A stretch of 64,000 nt of DNA, taken from contig NC_135255.1 of NCBI RefSeq assembly GCF_964204865.1, forward strand, positions 22,969,135-23,033,134, given 5' to 3'. The position numbers and the translations under genes were made by a program. Source of the stretch: Styela clava. Taxonomy: Eukaryota; Chordata; Ascidiacea; Stolidobranchia; Styelidae. The notes under the pieces are model-generated. The model had not been told where the DNA came from, searched no databases, and saw nothing but the letters and a program-made list of their open reading frames with translations. Shown here piece after piece: positions 12,000 to 22,877 of this stretch; position 1 is the stretch's first letter, and each line of letters begins with the position of its first letter.

Positions 12000-13283
12000 T
12001 CAAGAAGGAAGATTGGGGTATAGATTGGGTAGGTTATTGGAAGTATGGGGGGCATGTATAGGTACAGCAGTCTCAGTGTCTTCTCTATTTGTTCTATTTA
12101 CGTTTGGCAAAGGTTCTACAAGATTAAGTTCCTGAGCGGGGTTTCTAAAATTTATCCAAAATTGTCTAGCTCTGTTATATACAGGCGTCGACGAGGTTTT
12201 GAGCATTGGTATCATACGCTTTATGACGAGTATGGTCAATACAATACCCCAAAACATTCCTAAATGCCATGCTAGCATGTAGAAAGCCGATAAAATTGGA
12301 TGACTTATAAATGATAAAGCGTTTACAAAGTTGTCTTCAACTTTGTTTTTAGTTGTAGTAAATTGGTTGTTTGTATTTGTTTCGGAGGACGACTTGTGAT
12401 CCAATAATATCTTTTCTTTGATCAAGTTCAGGTGATTGATCGAAATTAGAATATTATTGAGATCTTCGAAGCCTGAGTGTTCTCCGTGGGGCATATCTTG
12501 GAATATCTTTTGATATTCCAATGGTTTAAAGGTTTCGTTGATTTTGGTTAAAGAAGGCCTTAGAGATTGTATGTGGGCATTTGTATGAGTTAGCGTGTAA
12601 TTGATATACGTATAGTATCGCCTATTGATTGCAAAAGTAAACGTTCGTCCGGAGACGAAGTTTTCAAAAAAATGTATACCTGCGTAGACATTCGTATCTG
12701 TAAATATCTGCGCAACTATGGTAACATTATTTTTGTTGAGAAACGTTACCAGTGGCCTTGTTGCATAAGTATTATTATAATATAGTGATCGTAATATAGT
12801 AACGTTTATTTGCTCACAGTGTATTTCTGTGAGGATATCCCCTACCGTTATAGCAGCATGTTTGCCTCCTAACACTTCATTTAAAATTTGACCTGGATAT
12901 TGTTTACTTAGAGTTTTGTATATTCGGGTTAGAATACTTTCCAGTTGACACTCGAGGTAATTGATGTCTGATGATATATTAACAATTACCTCGGTTATCC
13001 TGTCAGTATTTTCCTGAATAAAGCCAGTCAGAGTGCTAGAAACAGAATCTACCACTACGGAACTATACCTTAGTTTTGGGTATTTAGAATTGATGAAACC
13101 AGCAGCTTTCAATGAAGAACATTTGTGAGTTTCAAATAAAAGTGCATTATTTGTACAAAATGTTTTTGTATTAAAACATCTTTGAACATAAGCACCACAT
13201 GAACCCCATTGGTGGATGCTGGCTCCCAATTCCGGAAAGTCTAATCGGTAAATGTCACCCGACGCATTATAATGCAATGTCAT
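12000..13283 (-). CDS. Envelope-glycoprotein-like ORF of a retroelement or endogenous virus
   Basis: A 427-codon open frame, the longest in the first 14 kb. The frame stays open upstream to about 13417 without an ATG, and that part adds more paired cysteines, so the N-terminus (signal peptide and first domain) is probably missing. The ectodomain is Cys-rich at its start and carries several N-glycosylation sequons (NAS, NIS, NVT, NNT, NYT, NET). A hydrophobic membrane segment lies at about residues 328-354, followed by a 73-residue polar cytoplasmic tail ending NLYPNLPS, which contains a YPxL-type late-domain motif. The layout fits a type I viral fusion glycoprotein; the cysteine and tryptophan pattern near the start recalls class III glycoproteins seen in invertebrate retroelements and chuvirus-like EVEs, but this is inference. 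Fully open apart from the missing start. Confidence 0.6.
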   Translation of the reverse strand: MTLHYNASGDIYRLDFPELGASIHQWGSCGAYVQRCFNTKTFCTNNALLFETHKCSSLKAAGFINSKYPKLRYSSVVVDSVSSTLTGFIQENTDRITEVIVNISSDINYLECQLESILTRIYKTLSKQYPGQILNEVLGGKHAAITVGDILTEIHCEQINVTILRSLYYNNTYATRPLVTFLNKNNVTIVAQIFTDTNVYAGIHFFENFVSGRTFTFAINRRYYTYINYTLTHTNAHIQSLRPSLTKINETFKPLEYQKIFQDMPHGEHSGFEDLNNILISINHLNLIKEKILLDHKSSSETNTNNQFTTTKNKVEDNFVNALSFISHPILSAFYMLAWHLGMFWGIVLTILVIKRMIPMLKTSSTPVYNRARQFWINFRNPAQELNLVEPLPNVNRTNREDTETAVPIHAPHTSNNLPNLYPNLPS

Positions 13284-13417
13284 TTTCGAATTGAAATTTT
13301 TAAAAGGGGGACAATCTATTAATGGGTAATTTTTCCAAATAATTGTTTGAGTACCTACAGTACAAGATCCGGAATTAATACTGCAAGTGGATAATCCTGA
13401 AAATGGGCCTAAAAGAA

Positions 13418-13516
13418 TACCTTTTTCAAATTAAGAAGAAATCTTGTCCTAACTGGAATTACTTTTTTTTCTTACTGTTAAAAATATGGTCTAATTAACT
13501 AATAATAATCCCTACA
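13418..13516. repeat. 99-bp direct repeat, copy B
   Basis: Identical to 11532-11630. It begins exactly where the open env-like frame stops being recognisable, so it marks a junction. Either an unusual LTR-like pair or a long duplication produced at insertion or repair would explain it. Confidence 0.9.
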
Positions 13517-13598
13517 AGACAAACAAACGACAAATATTACCATAAAGATCGATAAGTAGCGAGTCGATAATTGTGTTGAGTTATCCGGTGACAGCACA

Positions 13599-14080
13599 TT
13601 TGAACCTACGTACATTTGAACCCGTAAATCTGAACCCGTAATTTGAACCCATTTAATTGCACCTGTATACTATTGCACCTATGGACATTTGCACCTACGG
13701 ACATTTGAACCCATACATTTCCACCCATGGATTTTAGCACCCGCATATAGATTGAACCCGCGAACATTTGAACCCGTGTACGTTTGCACCCGCGTATATT
13801 TGAACCCATGTACATTTGCACCCGCGGACATTTGAACCCGTGTACGTTTGTACCCGCGTACATTTGAACCCATGTACATTTGCACCCGCGGACATTTGAA
13901 CCCATGTACATTTGAACCCACGAACATTTGCACCCGCGGACATTTGAACCTACATACATTTACACCCGCGTACTTTTACACCCGCGTACAATTGTACCCA
14001 CAGATATTTGCACCCATGAACATCTACACCCATGGGCATTTGCATTTACGGATATTAGCGTCTTTACATATACACCCTTA
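13599..14080. repeat. Left MULE TIR: 16-bp tandem repeat array
   Basis: About 30 units of roughly TTTGAACCCGCGTACA. Two unit types, with tGAaccc and tGCaccc cores, tend to alternate, giving a 32-bp higher-order period. The array is the inverted counterpart of 17130-17650, including irregular units such as the segment with ATTTTAGCACCCGC. Small ORFs rich in VRGFKCTWVQM on the opposite strand are translations of the repeat, not genes. Confidence 0.9.
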
Positions 14081-14404
14081 TCCTTCCATGCTATATACTA
14101 TAGTATATAGGATTGGAAGGTACACCTAGGATTCTTTCTCCAAATGCATACGTTTCGAAAACACCATGGAATTCTCGATTATATACTCGAAGGCTTTATT
14201 ACAACTATTTTCTATATATTTAAATTATATTATATATTTATATTATACTCCGTCTGTCATTGTCATCGCAATTGTCGATATCATAAGACTCAATGGACAA
14301 AATGTTCCGCTGTAGAATGCGAGCCAAAATTGGGGAGTATGATTTGTGCTTTGAACGGTCGACGACTCTTGAAGAGCGCGATCAAGAATTTTAATTGATA
14401 TGTT

Positions 14405-14516
14405 AGTTCGATCCCGCGCAAAGTTTTTCCTCGCATCAATGCCCTTTTTCCCTCGCAGATAGTTCGATCCCGCGCAAAGTTTTTCCTCGCATCAATGACC
14501 TTTTTCCCTCGCAGAC
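14405..14516. repeat. 56-bp tandem duplication
   Basis: Two near-identical 56-bp units at 14405-14460 and 14461-14516, each with AGTTCGATCCCGCGC and CCTTTTTCCCTCGCAGA. They lie directly upstream of the transposase frame. Confidence 0.85.
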
Positions 14517-14589
14517 AATTCCAAACTGTTTCTTCAGGACGTTGCAGCTGCGAAGATGACAAGTCCCTTTGCAAAAATAGGTTGGAAAC

Positions 14590-15944
14590 TTGGCGCCTAC
14601 ATTTTCCAAGACCACAAGAGGAAACGACTTACTGATTTACAAAGGCCACGAATATTGTAAGCGAAATGATCGGGTTTCAGATGCTACTCATTGGCGCTGC
14701 CGTCAGTTTAGGAAATTTCGATGTAAATCGACTGTTGTTACGATCGGTGAAAATGTAATAAAAGAACTAGGATATCACAGTCATTCTGCGACAGCATTAA
14801 GACTGAAGTTGGGATCATCCGTGCAACATTAGAAGAAGCAGCATCAACACCATCAAATACATCGACAAGTTATATTTTAGGTGAAGTATTGAATAATAGA
14901 TCAACAGATGTGCTAATGCGCTTGCCAGGCAAGTCGACTCTGGAGGCCAATATACGCAGAGTAAGGCGACAGAAAAAGTGTTCACGTAACAATCCTACAA
15001 GTGCTAGCTTTGATATTCCGAGCGAATATTTAGATATCATTTTGCATGACACTGGCCCGGAGGATCGTCATCGGATAATGGCCATCGGAGATCGATTACT
15101 ACTTGCACATCTAGATAGTGACACATATCTTGGCGACGGTACATTTGATGTGGTGCCTGATATTTTCTTCCAGTTGTATACAATTCACTGTAAAGTGGGA
15201 GCATCCTATCCACCATGCGTATATTTCCTATTACGAGACAAGCGACAAGAAACATACGTTCAGATGTTGGAAGTGTTGAAAATCATTTTCCCAAATGCTA
15301 ACCCCACCAAAATCATTGTTGATTTTGAAATAGCAGCTATCAATGCATTCCATGCACAATTTCCTCTGGCCGATATTAAAGGATGTTATTTTCACCTGTC
15401 ACAAGCTCTAATTCGAAAAGTTGGTTCTATCGGATTAAAAGAGAAGTTTGATTGTTTACCCTCTTTCAATCTGAAAATTAGAAGTTTGGCAGCTCTGGCT
15501 TTTGTTCCCATTAACGAGGTTGCCGAAGTCTTCACCTTGCTTTGCGACACCTTCGAAGATTTGCCCGGATGCAATCAACTTTTTCAATATTTTGAATCTA
15601 CCTACATTCGTGGACCTCAAGTGGGTTCACGTCCAAGAGAAGCAAGATTTCCCCCTCGGTTGTGGAACTATGCCAAAGAGATTGAAATGATGCCTTCGGC
15701 CCCAAGAACAACAAACGCTGTAGAAGGATTTCATCCGAGTATATGGGGTTTGCTGAATGGCCTACAAAAAGACATTGCGGTCCACAAACTGACTGTGGCA
15801 AATGCTCATGTAGGAGTTACGGCCCACCAAAGATCAAAGTATGTACAACTTGCTGTTAGGTTGTCAATTAAAGTTTTTTCATATGGAACTGAAACCGACA
15901 AGCTGAGGTATCTCCACTCAATAGCTCAAATGCAGTCTATTTGA
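14590..15944 (+). pseudogene. FLYWCH zinc finger plus MULE transposase, one frameshift
   Basis: The first frame (14590-14832) is a FLYWCH-type DNA-binding zinc finger: YKGHEYCKRN, THWRCRQF and a terminal HSH. After one shift near 14800-14811 the second frame runs open to 15944 and holds the MULE (Mutator-like) transposase domain. Counting from 14889, catalytic candidates are D83 (GDGTFD), D145 (VDFEIA) and E279 (NAVEGFH), with the family's C166-x2-H169 (GCYFHLS) between the second Asp and the Glu. All expected catalytic positions are kept. No usable ATG was found at the 5' end, so either an upstream exon exists or the gene is dead. It would cut and paste the element through its tandem-repeat TIRs. 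Confidence 0.8.
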
Positions 15945-17090
15945 TTTTGACTTTGATCGTGATATAGTAAAATTTCGTTTATCGTCATTATTTTGATTTG
16001 TTGTTTAACTATTGTATCATAATTGATAAATTCCTATTTGTAAAACGTCCATAGCTACTCTATCTCAAAATTGATCGCCCATTCGACACAAATTTGTGAG
16101 TGATAACTTTATTGATATATTAAAATAAATGTAATCCGTAACCTATGACGTCGTTTGTAAATTGCAATATCATATTTAACAGACCCTATTTGCTGAATAT
16201 GTTCGATTTACTCTAAATAGTGTAAACAGCAAAAACCATTTTTGGCCACGATAATGATTTTAAAACTTCTTCACTTTCGAATATTTAACATATTTACATG
16301 ACTCACGATTTCTATGTATAGTTTTGTTCTGACATTCTAATGAAACAATACTTCAATAAAACTGGCATTTGGCTATGAACATGTTGTTACAAAAATGGCA
16401 TAGTTTCATTATCTTAATTTCATATTTTCCTAGAAACGAAGAATCTGTGCGTTTATTTATTTATATACAGACAATAGTATTCAATTTATAGATTGATTTT
16501 AGAAAAAATGGCAAAACCTGATTTGAGACAACACTCATTTTCAACAGTAAAGCGTGGTCGTGTATGCATACATATAACAATTTTGTAATCATGCTAGCAA
16601 GAAAACATGAAGTGGCCACAGAGCTCCCAAATCTCATGCTGGGCGGGATATCATAGTAGGCGTTTTCGGTGAAATAATTTTAGAACAAATTTATAGGACT
16701 TGACCACTAAAAATATTACTGTAAAGCTAGTTTTAGTAAGACCCTCATTTAAGACTTCATTGGTCTGTGAGATATTTGTTCCGTATTAGCCCTGGTTTCA
16801 GGTATTTCAACGAAATACCGCTTTCTAGGTCATCGTCTGTTTTGGAGATCGCGGCTAACGAATGAGATAATGATTTACAAATGTCAATGTAAAAAGAAAC
16901 AGCAAAAGAATAAAGACCTTGGCAGAACAATGTTTTTTATATCGTTAAGAGACGTTTATCTCTCGGACTACAATGACACTCAAAAATGCTTGCTTCGTAG
17001 AAGCGGGTAAATGCATATACACCAAAACTAACTACAAATGAAACAGTGTTGAAGTTTAGAATATTGAGCTTGAGCCTGTAGCATGAAAAT
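15945..17090. other. MULE interior without a gene
   Basis: AT-rich sequence between the transposase stop and the right TIR. No frame or internal repeat recognised. Confidence 0.5.
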
Positions 17091-17093
17091 TAT

Positions 17094-17657
17094 TTGCGAC
17101 TGGAAATTGCCGTTGGGGCAAACATTTTTTGTGAAAATGTGCGTGGGTTCAAATGCACGCGGGTTGAAATGTATGCGAGTTCAAATATAATATACGTTGG
17201 TTCAAATATACGCGGGTTCAAATGTCCGTGGTTCAAATGTACCCGGGTTCAAATATACGTGGGTTCAAATGTCCGCGGGTGCAAATGTTCGTGGGTTCAA
17301 ATGTACATGGGTGCAAATGTCCAGGGTGCAAATGCACATGGGTTCAAATGTCCGCAGGTGCAAATGTACATGGGTTCAAATGTACGCGGGTGCAAACGTA
17401 CACGGGTTCAAATGTCCGCGGGTGCAAATGTACATGGGTTCAAATGTACGCGGGTGCAAACGTACACGGGTTCAAATGTCCGCGGGTTCAATCTATATGC
17501 GGGTGCTAAAATCCATGGGTGGAAATGTATGGGTTCAAATGTCCGTAGGTGCAAATGTCCATAGGTGCAATAGTATACAGGTGCAATTGTTCTGGGTTCA
17601 AATTACGGGTTCAGATGTACGGGTTCAAATGTACGCGGGTTCAAAGATAATGGAACC
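17094..17657. repeat. Right MULE TIR: 16-bp tandem repeat array
   Basis: Inverted counterpart of the left array, with units reading GGGTTCAAATGTACGC and GGGTGCAAATGT. It shares the irregular distal block (AATCTATATGCGGGTGC, ATAGTATACAGGTGC) with the left end in the same order from the terminus inwards. The two arms differ in the number and phase of internal units. Confidence 0.9.
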
Positions 17658-17786
17658 GAGTTATCCATCTTCCATTGAAGCAGTGGTTCCATGGCTTGCG
17701 CAACGTTAATATGGCCCACCGAACTTTGATGAAATAGTTGAACAGATGTTATTTTTTCTTCGCCATTATCACAGTTCGTAGCAATT

Positions 17787-20142
17787 ACTAAATTTAATCC
17801 TAAATCTTAAGTTTTCTAACAGCGTTGAGATTTTTCATTTCAACGATTAATTCAACCACTGTTGAATTGAAAAAGAAAAGTTTTGGGACTCGACCTCTTG
17901 TTCAACTGAAAATTACGTAGCCAGTAAAAGACTTTGTACGATGGAGAATATCACGCGATCTCGGGTCGGTGAGCGACAATCCCTTTTCCTTAAACCAGCT
18001 CTTGCAGTACGACCTTTTTTACAATTCCGCCATCTCTGGTGTTTGTTACGTCTATTGCACAAGATTCTGTCGTTTCACAATTCATGATTTTCATATTTGT
18101 TTCGACAGTAATAGCTCCACTGCCAACCCTGTTTATGGGGTCATTCTCGAAGGATTGATGTCATGGAATTGAAAGACGGTGTTGTCTTTTCATATAATGC
18201 AAGTTGTTTATTTATCCTCAATACCATACAAAAAAATAATACTATGTTTGTTGGCAATGGTAAAAACGCTTTAAATTATTAACATTTTCTACTTGGATGA
18301 AAATAATAGATGACTGAAGAGTGTAGACTAAGGATTTGGCCTTACCACTTTACAGTAATTGGTCGAAACGATTGGTTGCGACTTGAATAAACATCCAAAT
18401 TGCACTATTTTCAATGAATTCCTAAACATCGACGCCGAATTTGAAAACGCCAAAGTGATGGGGAAGGATTTTACGTTAGGACTAGTAGTCTTAAGCATGT
18501 CCCAATAAGTTGAAAAGTCTTCAGTTGAAGCGCTGAAATCTTTTCCTGTATACGGTTGAATGCTTGAAACGTAGCCAGTTTTCGAAACGATATCTTTCAG
18601 ACCTAATAAATTGGCGAAAGCCCATTCTGCCCTTGAACGAGATTAGAGACTTGTCGATTGAAATTTCGCGACGTAACTTATATACAGATAGTAGCCTCGA
18701 TTGAAGAATATTTAATAAAGGATTTTGTAATGTTTGTCTCTACTTGAATCATCTCTTGATGGGGCATCTTCTAATTGCAAAAGTGGAGAAAATGAGATAT
18801 AAAATGAAATTTGTTTCTTGGCATCATTTTGCCGAACGATATTAAGTTGAAAATCCTATTTTTCCCCCAGTACCGTGCAACAGTTGGCATCTTCAGTAGT
18901 GGATGATGTGCTCCAGAGGCAAAGGGTCCAGTCCCATATGGGTCCAGCCCGATGGGTCCTAACTCGGCAGTGGTTAATTAGTTTTATTTTTTTTATTGCC
19001 GTCTTGGCCGATAAGCTTTCAGGGTAATGGAGTTTGAAATGAACGTAAAAGAAAAAGTTTGTTTGCTTATCCTTTAATCTTTGAAACCGGTAAAGGGGGT
19101 GATTTGTGATTGTCTTGTACTTCGGCGTCGCCGGTAATTAATTGGATGGCTGATATAGAACTTGTAATCATTCGGCGTATAAAAGATTTTTGATTGTACT
19201 GACGGAATGGGTTACTTTTGGTAAACTATAGGTAGCATTTCACATTATTTTAGTGAGAATGTTTTAGAATCCGTCGTTTTTTAAAAAAGAAAAAAAGTTA
19301 CTAAAGTTGATCTTTTTACATTTATTATCACACCGTTATAACACACACACACACAAAATAAAAAGCAAATGTGAATGAGTAAAAAATAACAAAAAAAAAA
19401 AATTAAAACACTGTAAATTTAAAATGAGTAAACATGAAATGTGAACTCGTGAAAAAAATTTGCGTTAAAAATGCCCATTTCTCAGTTTTAAATATTCCTT
19501 GGACCAGAATACTGGCGGTACCACAGCTTTTATCTAAAAAGTCCTATTTTGTAAACATTAAATGTAGCATGAAATCCCTAATGTAAAGAATCATTGTTTG
19601 TTTTTGAATGGATCCTTTATTTCTTTGAGTTCGTGTAAATTTATAGATGTATACTCGTCTCTTATGAAATACTTCTTGAATTGTGGAATTGTATAATTAA
19701 AGCCATCCACCCACTCGTACATTTCCAAGGCCTGTGAAAACAAAACCATTATTAAGCTATATTCAGTCGGTAATTGAAGTTTAATTAGTTAGTATTATCA
19801 CACTTACTTTTAAAATCACTTCCGTATATTTGGGAACGCAGCAGGTTGTATTTTGCATAATTTCTTTTGATTTTTTATAATAATGATAACGGAATAAACT
19901 AGTTTTAAGTATACTGTAAATAGAAAGAAAAGTAATAATATTATTGCATAAAAAAAAGAAAAAACATGGTTCAAATGGTTAAGAATGCTAAAAGTTTAAT
20001 AATTGTACATGTATTATCACATAATAAAACATACAGAAAAAAAATATAAAATAAGTTGTAACTTTGTTGGTATTATATGTCACAGAAAAAATTATTGTTA
20101 TAAAGGAATTTGAACCCTCGCCAGAACGTAATAATACCTTGA
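17787..20142. mobile_element. Polinton terminal region copy R2
   Basis: Direct repeat of R1 (8781-10908) over 2.1 kb, with scattered substitutions and small indels. It lies downstream of the minus-strand polB copy. It carries the small two-exon gene and the GGGTCC-rich patch at about 18926-18965. Its inner half is the inverse of R3. Confidence 0.8.
19544..19858 (-). pseudogene. Polinton-end small two-exon gene, R2 copy (frameshifted)
   Basis: Exon 1 is 19808-19858 (51 nt) and exon 2 is 19544-19731 (188 nt, one A short in a run after the ATCCATTC segment). The terminal TAG is at the same codon as in R1. ATG, donor (gtaagt), acceptor (cacag) and the 76-bp intron all match the R3 copy. Family unknown. 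Confidence 0.55.
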
Positions 20143-20145
20143 TAG

Positions 20146-22793
20146 TTAAATTAACAAGGGACTGGTCGAAATTCCATCATTATGAACTCTTCGTTTGCCA
20201 TAGAAGTAAGGCATAGCATTTCGATACTGTTTATAGGTAAATATTTTGTTTTTATGTACTTTAAAGTTAATGTTAACTCCATCAGCAGGTTTTTTTAGAG
20301 AAGAGGACATTTTGCATCTTGCTAAACGTGATATTCTGGTGAATATTTTGAAGTCCTTTAGCGGCAAATTTGAATGTATCATCACCTTGACGAAAATGTT
20401 TTTGCACAAAGGCCCACAAAAGTATCTCCAGAAAATTCGACTTTAAAAAGCCCCGGTGTGCGATTATCGAACTTAAACAGTTTTATACAACATTCACGTG
20501 TATCGTCAAATGGTAATAGGTTTGTTTTATTAAAAATGAACTCGTGACGATGGGTTTCACTAGATTTGGAGGGAAACCACTTATGATAATTAATGTAAAA
20601 TTGTTCTCGCATTTCTGGTTTCACCAAAACTTCTAAATTTTCATTGGAAATAGCGGAATAACAGCTATCGGTGTCCATTGACAAATATTGATAGTCGGAA
20701 AAATGAAAGTATTTATCAAAAAAGTCATATTTTAGTTCTAACATGCGTAATTTTGCGTTTTGGTACACGACGAATCCAATCTGGTTGGGTAATTTCCATA
20801 CAATCTGTTTTCTTTTTGAAGTTACTTCAAATAAGTCGTCGCTAAGTTGAGTCGCGCCAACAAATGAAGGTTCATTGATCAGGTCGCGTGTTTCATTACC
20901 ATCACAGTATGCTATGTTACGGTAGTTCGCAACAGTCTCTAAAGTCTTTCCGTAAAATGAAACTTACCGAGTAACTTATATGTATCAGCTTTTTCCGGTG
21001 ACATGTCGCCGTTTCTGCGAGCCATTGAAACTTCATCACAAAACGGCACAAAACATGCTTTGGGTTCATACTCGATAAATTGGTATATGTGGGTAATATG
21101 GAGACCGTGATCAAGATACCATCGGACCAGGTCAGTGGCCAAAAGTATTTTATCACCAAAATAACTCCCTATAAGTGAACGTCTGGGCTGAGACATTATT
21201 TTGTTATCAATCGCGTACTGTCGCATATGTTCACCGATATCTTCTCGAGATACTAAAATATTTTTAAAAATTGGGGGCATTTCTGCATAATGTTCTTTGA
21301 GTTCGTTAGGGACTTGAATGTCACACTCGATAAGACCAAACAGGTCATCTTTCCGAATTGCGTTTATCATTTGTTGCTTTGACAGTACGTAACCATTATA
21401 TAAATTCGGTCGCCTTGATTTAAGAAAGGATTTCACCGGTTCTATTTTAACAGTTTCATCCCACTCACATTCACGCATTATCACAACTTTATACCCGAGA
21501 GTTTGAAAGTAACGCGTGTTCATAGCAGTGTTTTGTTGTAATTCTTCAGAGTTTTTACCTGGGAAAGTTTCACTACTATCAATATGACAATTATGACCAT
21601 GAAACAGACAACCGTGGAATTGATATATTGTAGCACCATTTGGTGTTATTGAAAACCCATCAACAGGTAAGTTTCACATACCAATTCTTTTTTCTGAAGC
21701 ATTAAGACCGTGTCGAATTTTTATGTTTTTCGAAAAAAAAACTAATCCAGTCTAGCCATGAACAAGCTTTTGAAATATCAGGAGCCGTTTTTGATTTTTT
21801 AAATCAATTTTCACCGTTTAAATTCCATCTTATGGGAAAACCTGTCGGAAGATTTTCCCCGATAGCCATCAGGTACAAAACGTTCGCATCTAAACCTAAC
21901 TGAGCCGATTCGTCTTCATCATCGGCGTATTTTTGCTACACCCGCCTCGTAATAACGTTGAAATATTTGAGCGGGTCCGCCTACCAAATTGGAACGTACA
22001 AGTTTATGTATATCAGAATTTTTGGTGTTTGGGACAGTAAAAACAGTGTCCAGGTTTCGAAACATAAATTGTAGGGTCAAACCAGGATAAGATACCGCGG
22101 ATTTGAACATGTCAATTCCTGTTTTTTCTTTGTAAATATCAAATTGTTTTGCGACTGCATCAAGGAAAGGAGTTACATCCTGCGTATTATAATAAATAAG
22201 ATAGTCTTTTAAAGATTTCATATCGCGTTCTTGCCAAACAGTTTTACATTGTTCATATTTAATATTTTTATTTTTTAAACGACTGGAAAAGGCTGAATGT
22301 ATTCATAAGGAAAAAAGCCTTTAGAGACGTTCGATAAAAAGGCTTTAAGAAATTTATCATACGTGTAACCAGGGGCTAAATAGTTCATAACGTCTGAAAA
22401 TCTAAATTTTTTAGTTTGTAAAGACATGAATTTATTTCCTCTTTTTAATGAAGATATTTTAGAGTTCTGTGATTTAAAAAACTCAATCAAATAACCTTTG
22501 ATTACATTGATATCATATTTCTCAGAGTTATAGCCAAGAATGATAATTTGTCTCATAAATGTAGTTAACGATTCTTTTAAACCATTTAAACAATGGTTTG
22601 AAGCTGAAGTATCGGAATATCGAAAAGCGAAAGCCCTCTCGCGTCGCAGTAAATCTTGAAGTTTTTTATTAATTTGTACAACATAAGGTTCAAATTCAAC
22701 GAGTAAAAGTTTATACGCGTTTTTTTTTTAATTCCATCAATATAGTTCATCATACGGAATACTAATTGTTTTGAATCACCCTCAGTTATAAAG
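20146..22793 (-). pseudogene. polB: Polinton DNA polymerase B, truncated and frameshifted copy
   Basis: Fragments in several frames cover the exonuclease and polymerase parts of a protein-primed family B polymerase. Visible motifs are an Exo II-like LGYNSEKYDIN, an Exo III-like YYNTQDVTPFLDA, a motif B region and motif C YLSMDTDSCYSA, ending near GKRRVHNDGISTSPLLI. The copy stops at 22793, where homology to the plus-strand copy ends; the N-terminal zinc-finger part is absent. The frame is broken at several points. At about 20955 the motif B exon is fused to the first 15 bp of its upstream intron by a deletion that removed the rest of that intron. Confidence 0.8.
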
Positions 22794-22877
22794 CGACAAT
22801 TACCGTAAATAACACAAATATTTGTGATAAGTAAATTAAATCCGGACTAAAAATTTTTTTTTAATTGGTAATGTGGG

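Larger units (their letters stand above)
13587..17657 (+). mobile_element. Complete MULE transposon (Mutator-like) with tandem-repeat TIRs
   Basis: A 4,071-bp element bounded by a perfect 9-bp target duplication GAGTTATCC (13578-13586 and 17658-17666), the size usual for MULEs. Its ends are long inverted repeats of about 500 bp built from 16-bp units. It encodes a FLYWCH plus MULE transposase at 14590-15944. About 1.1 kb between the transposase and the right TIR has no recognised gene. Confidence 0.85.

Noticed and set aside
11532-13516. A complete small LTR retrotransposon
   Set aside because: The 99-bp repeats lack TG/CA ends, no primer-binding site, gag or pol was seen, and a poly(A) tail lies inside the right-hand repeat pair.
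13599-14080. Regular 16-bp repeats read as a CRISPR array
   Set aside because: No unique spacers; the units are contiguous, and the context is eukaryotic transposon DNA.
13606-14129. Several overlapping ORFs on both strands with VRGFKC/TWVQM repeats
   Set aside because: They are translations of the 16-bp tandem array of the MULE TIR; the unit is not a multiple of three and all frames give similar low-complexity peptides.
17094-17709. ORFs of 95-170 codons with the same repeated residues
   Set aside because: Same explanation for the right TIR; no start, domain or conservation argument supports coding.
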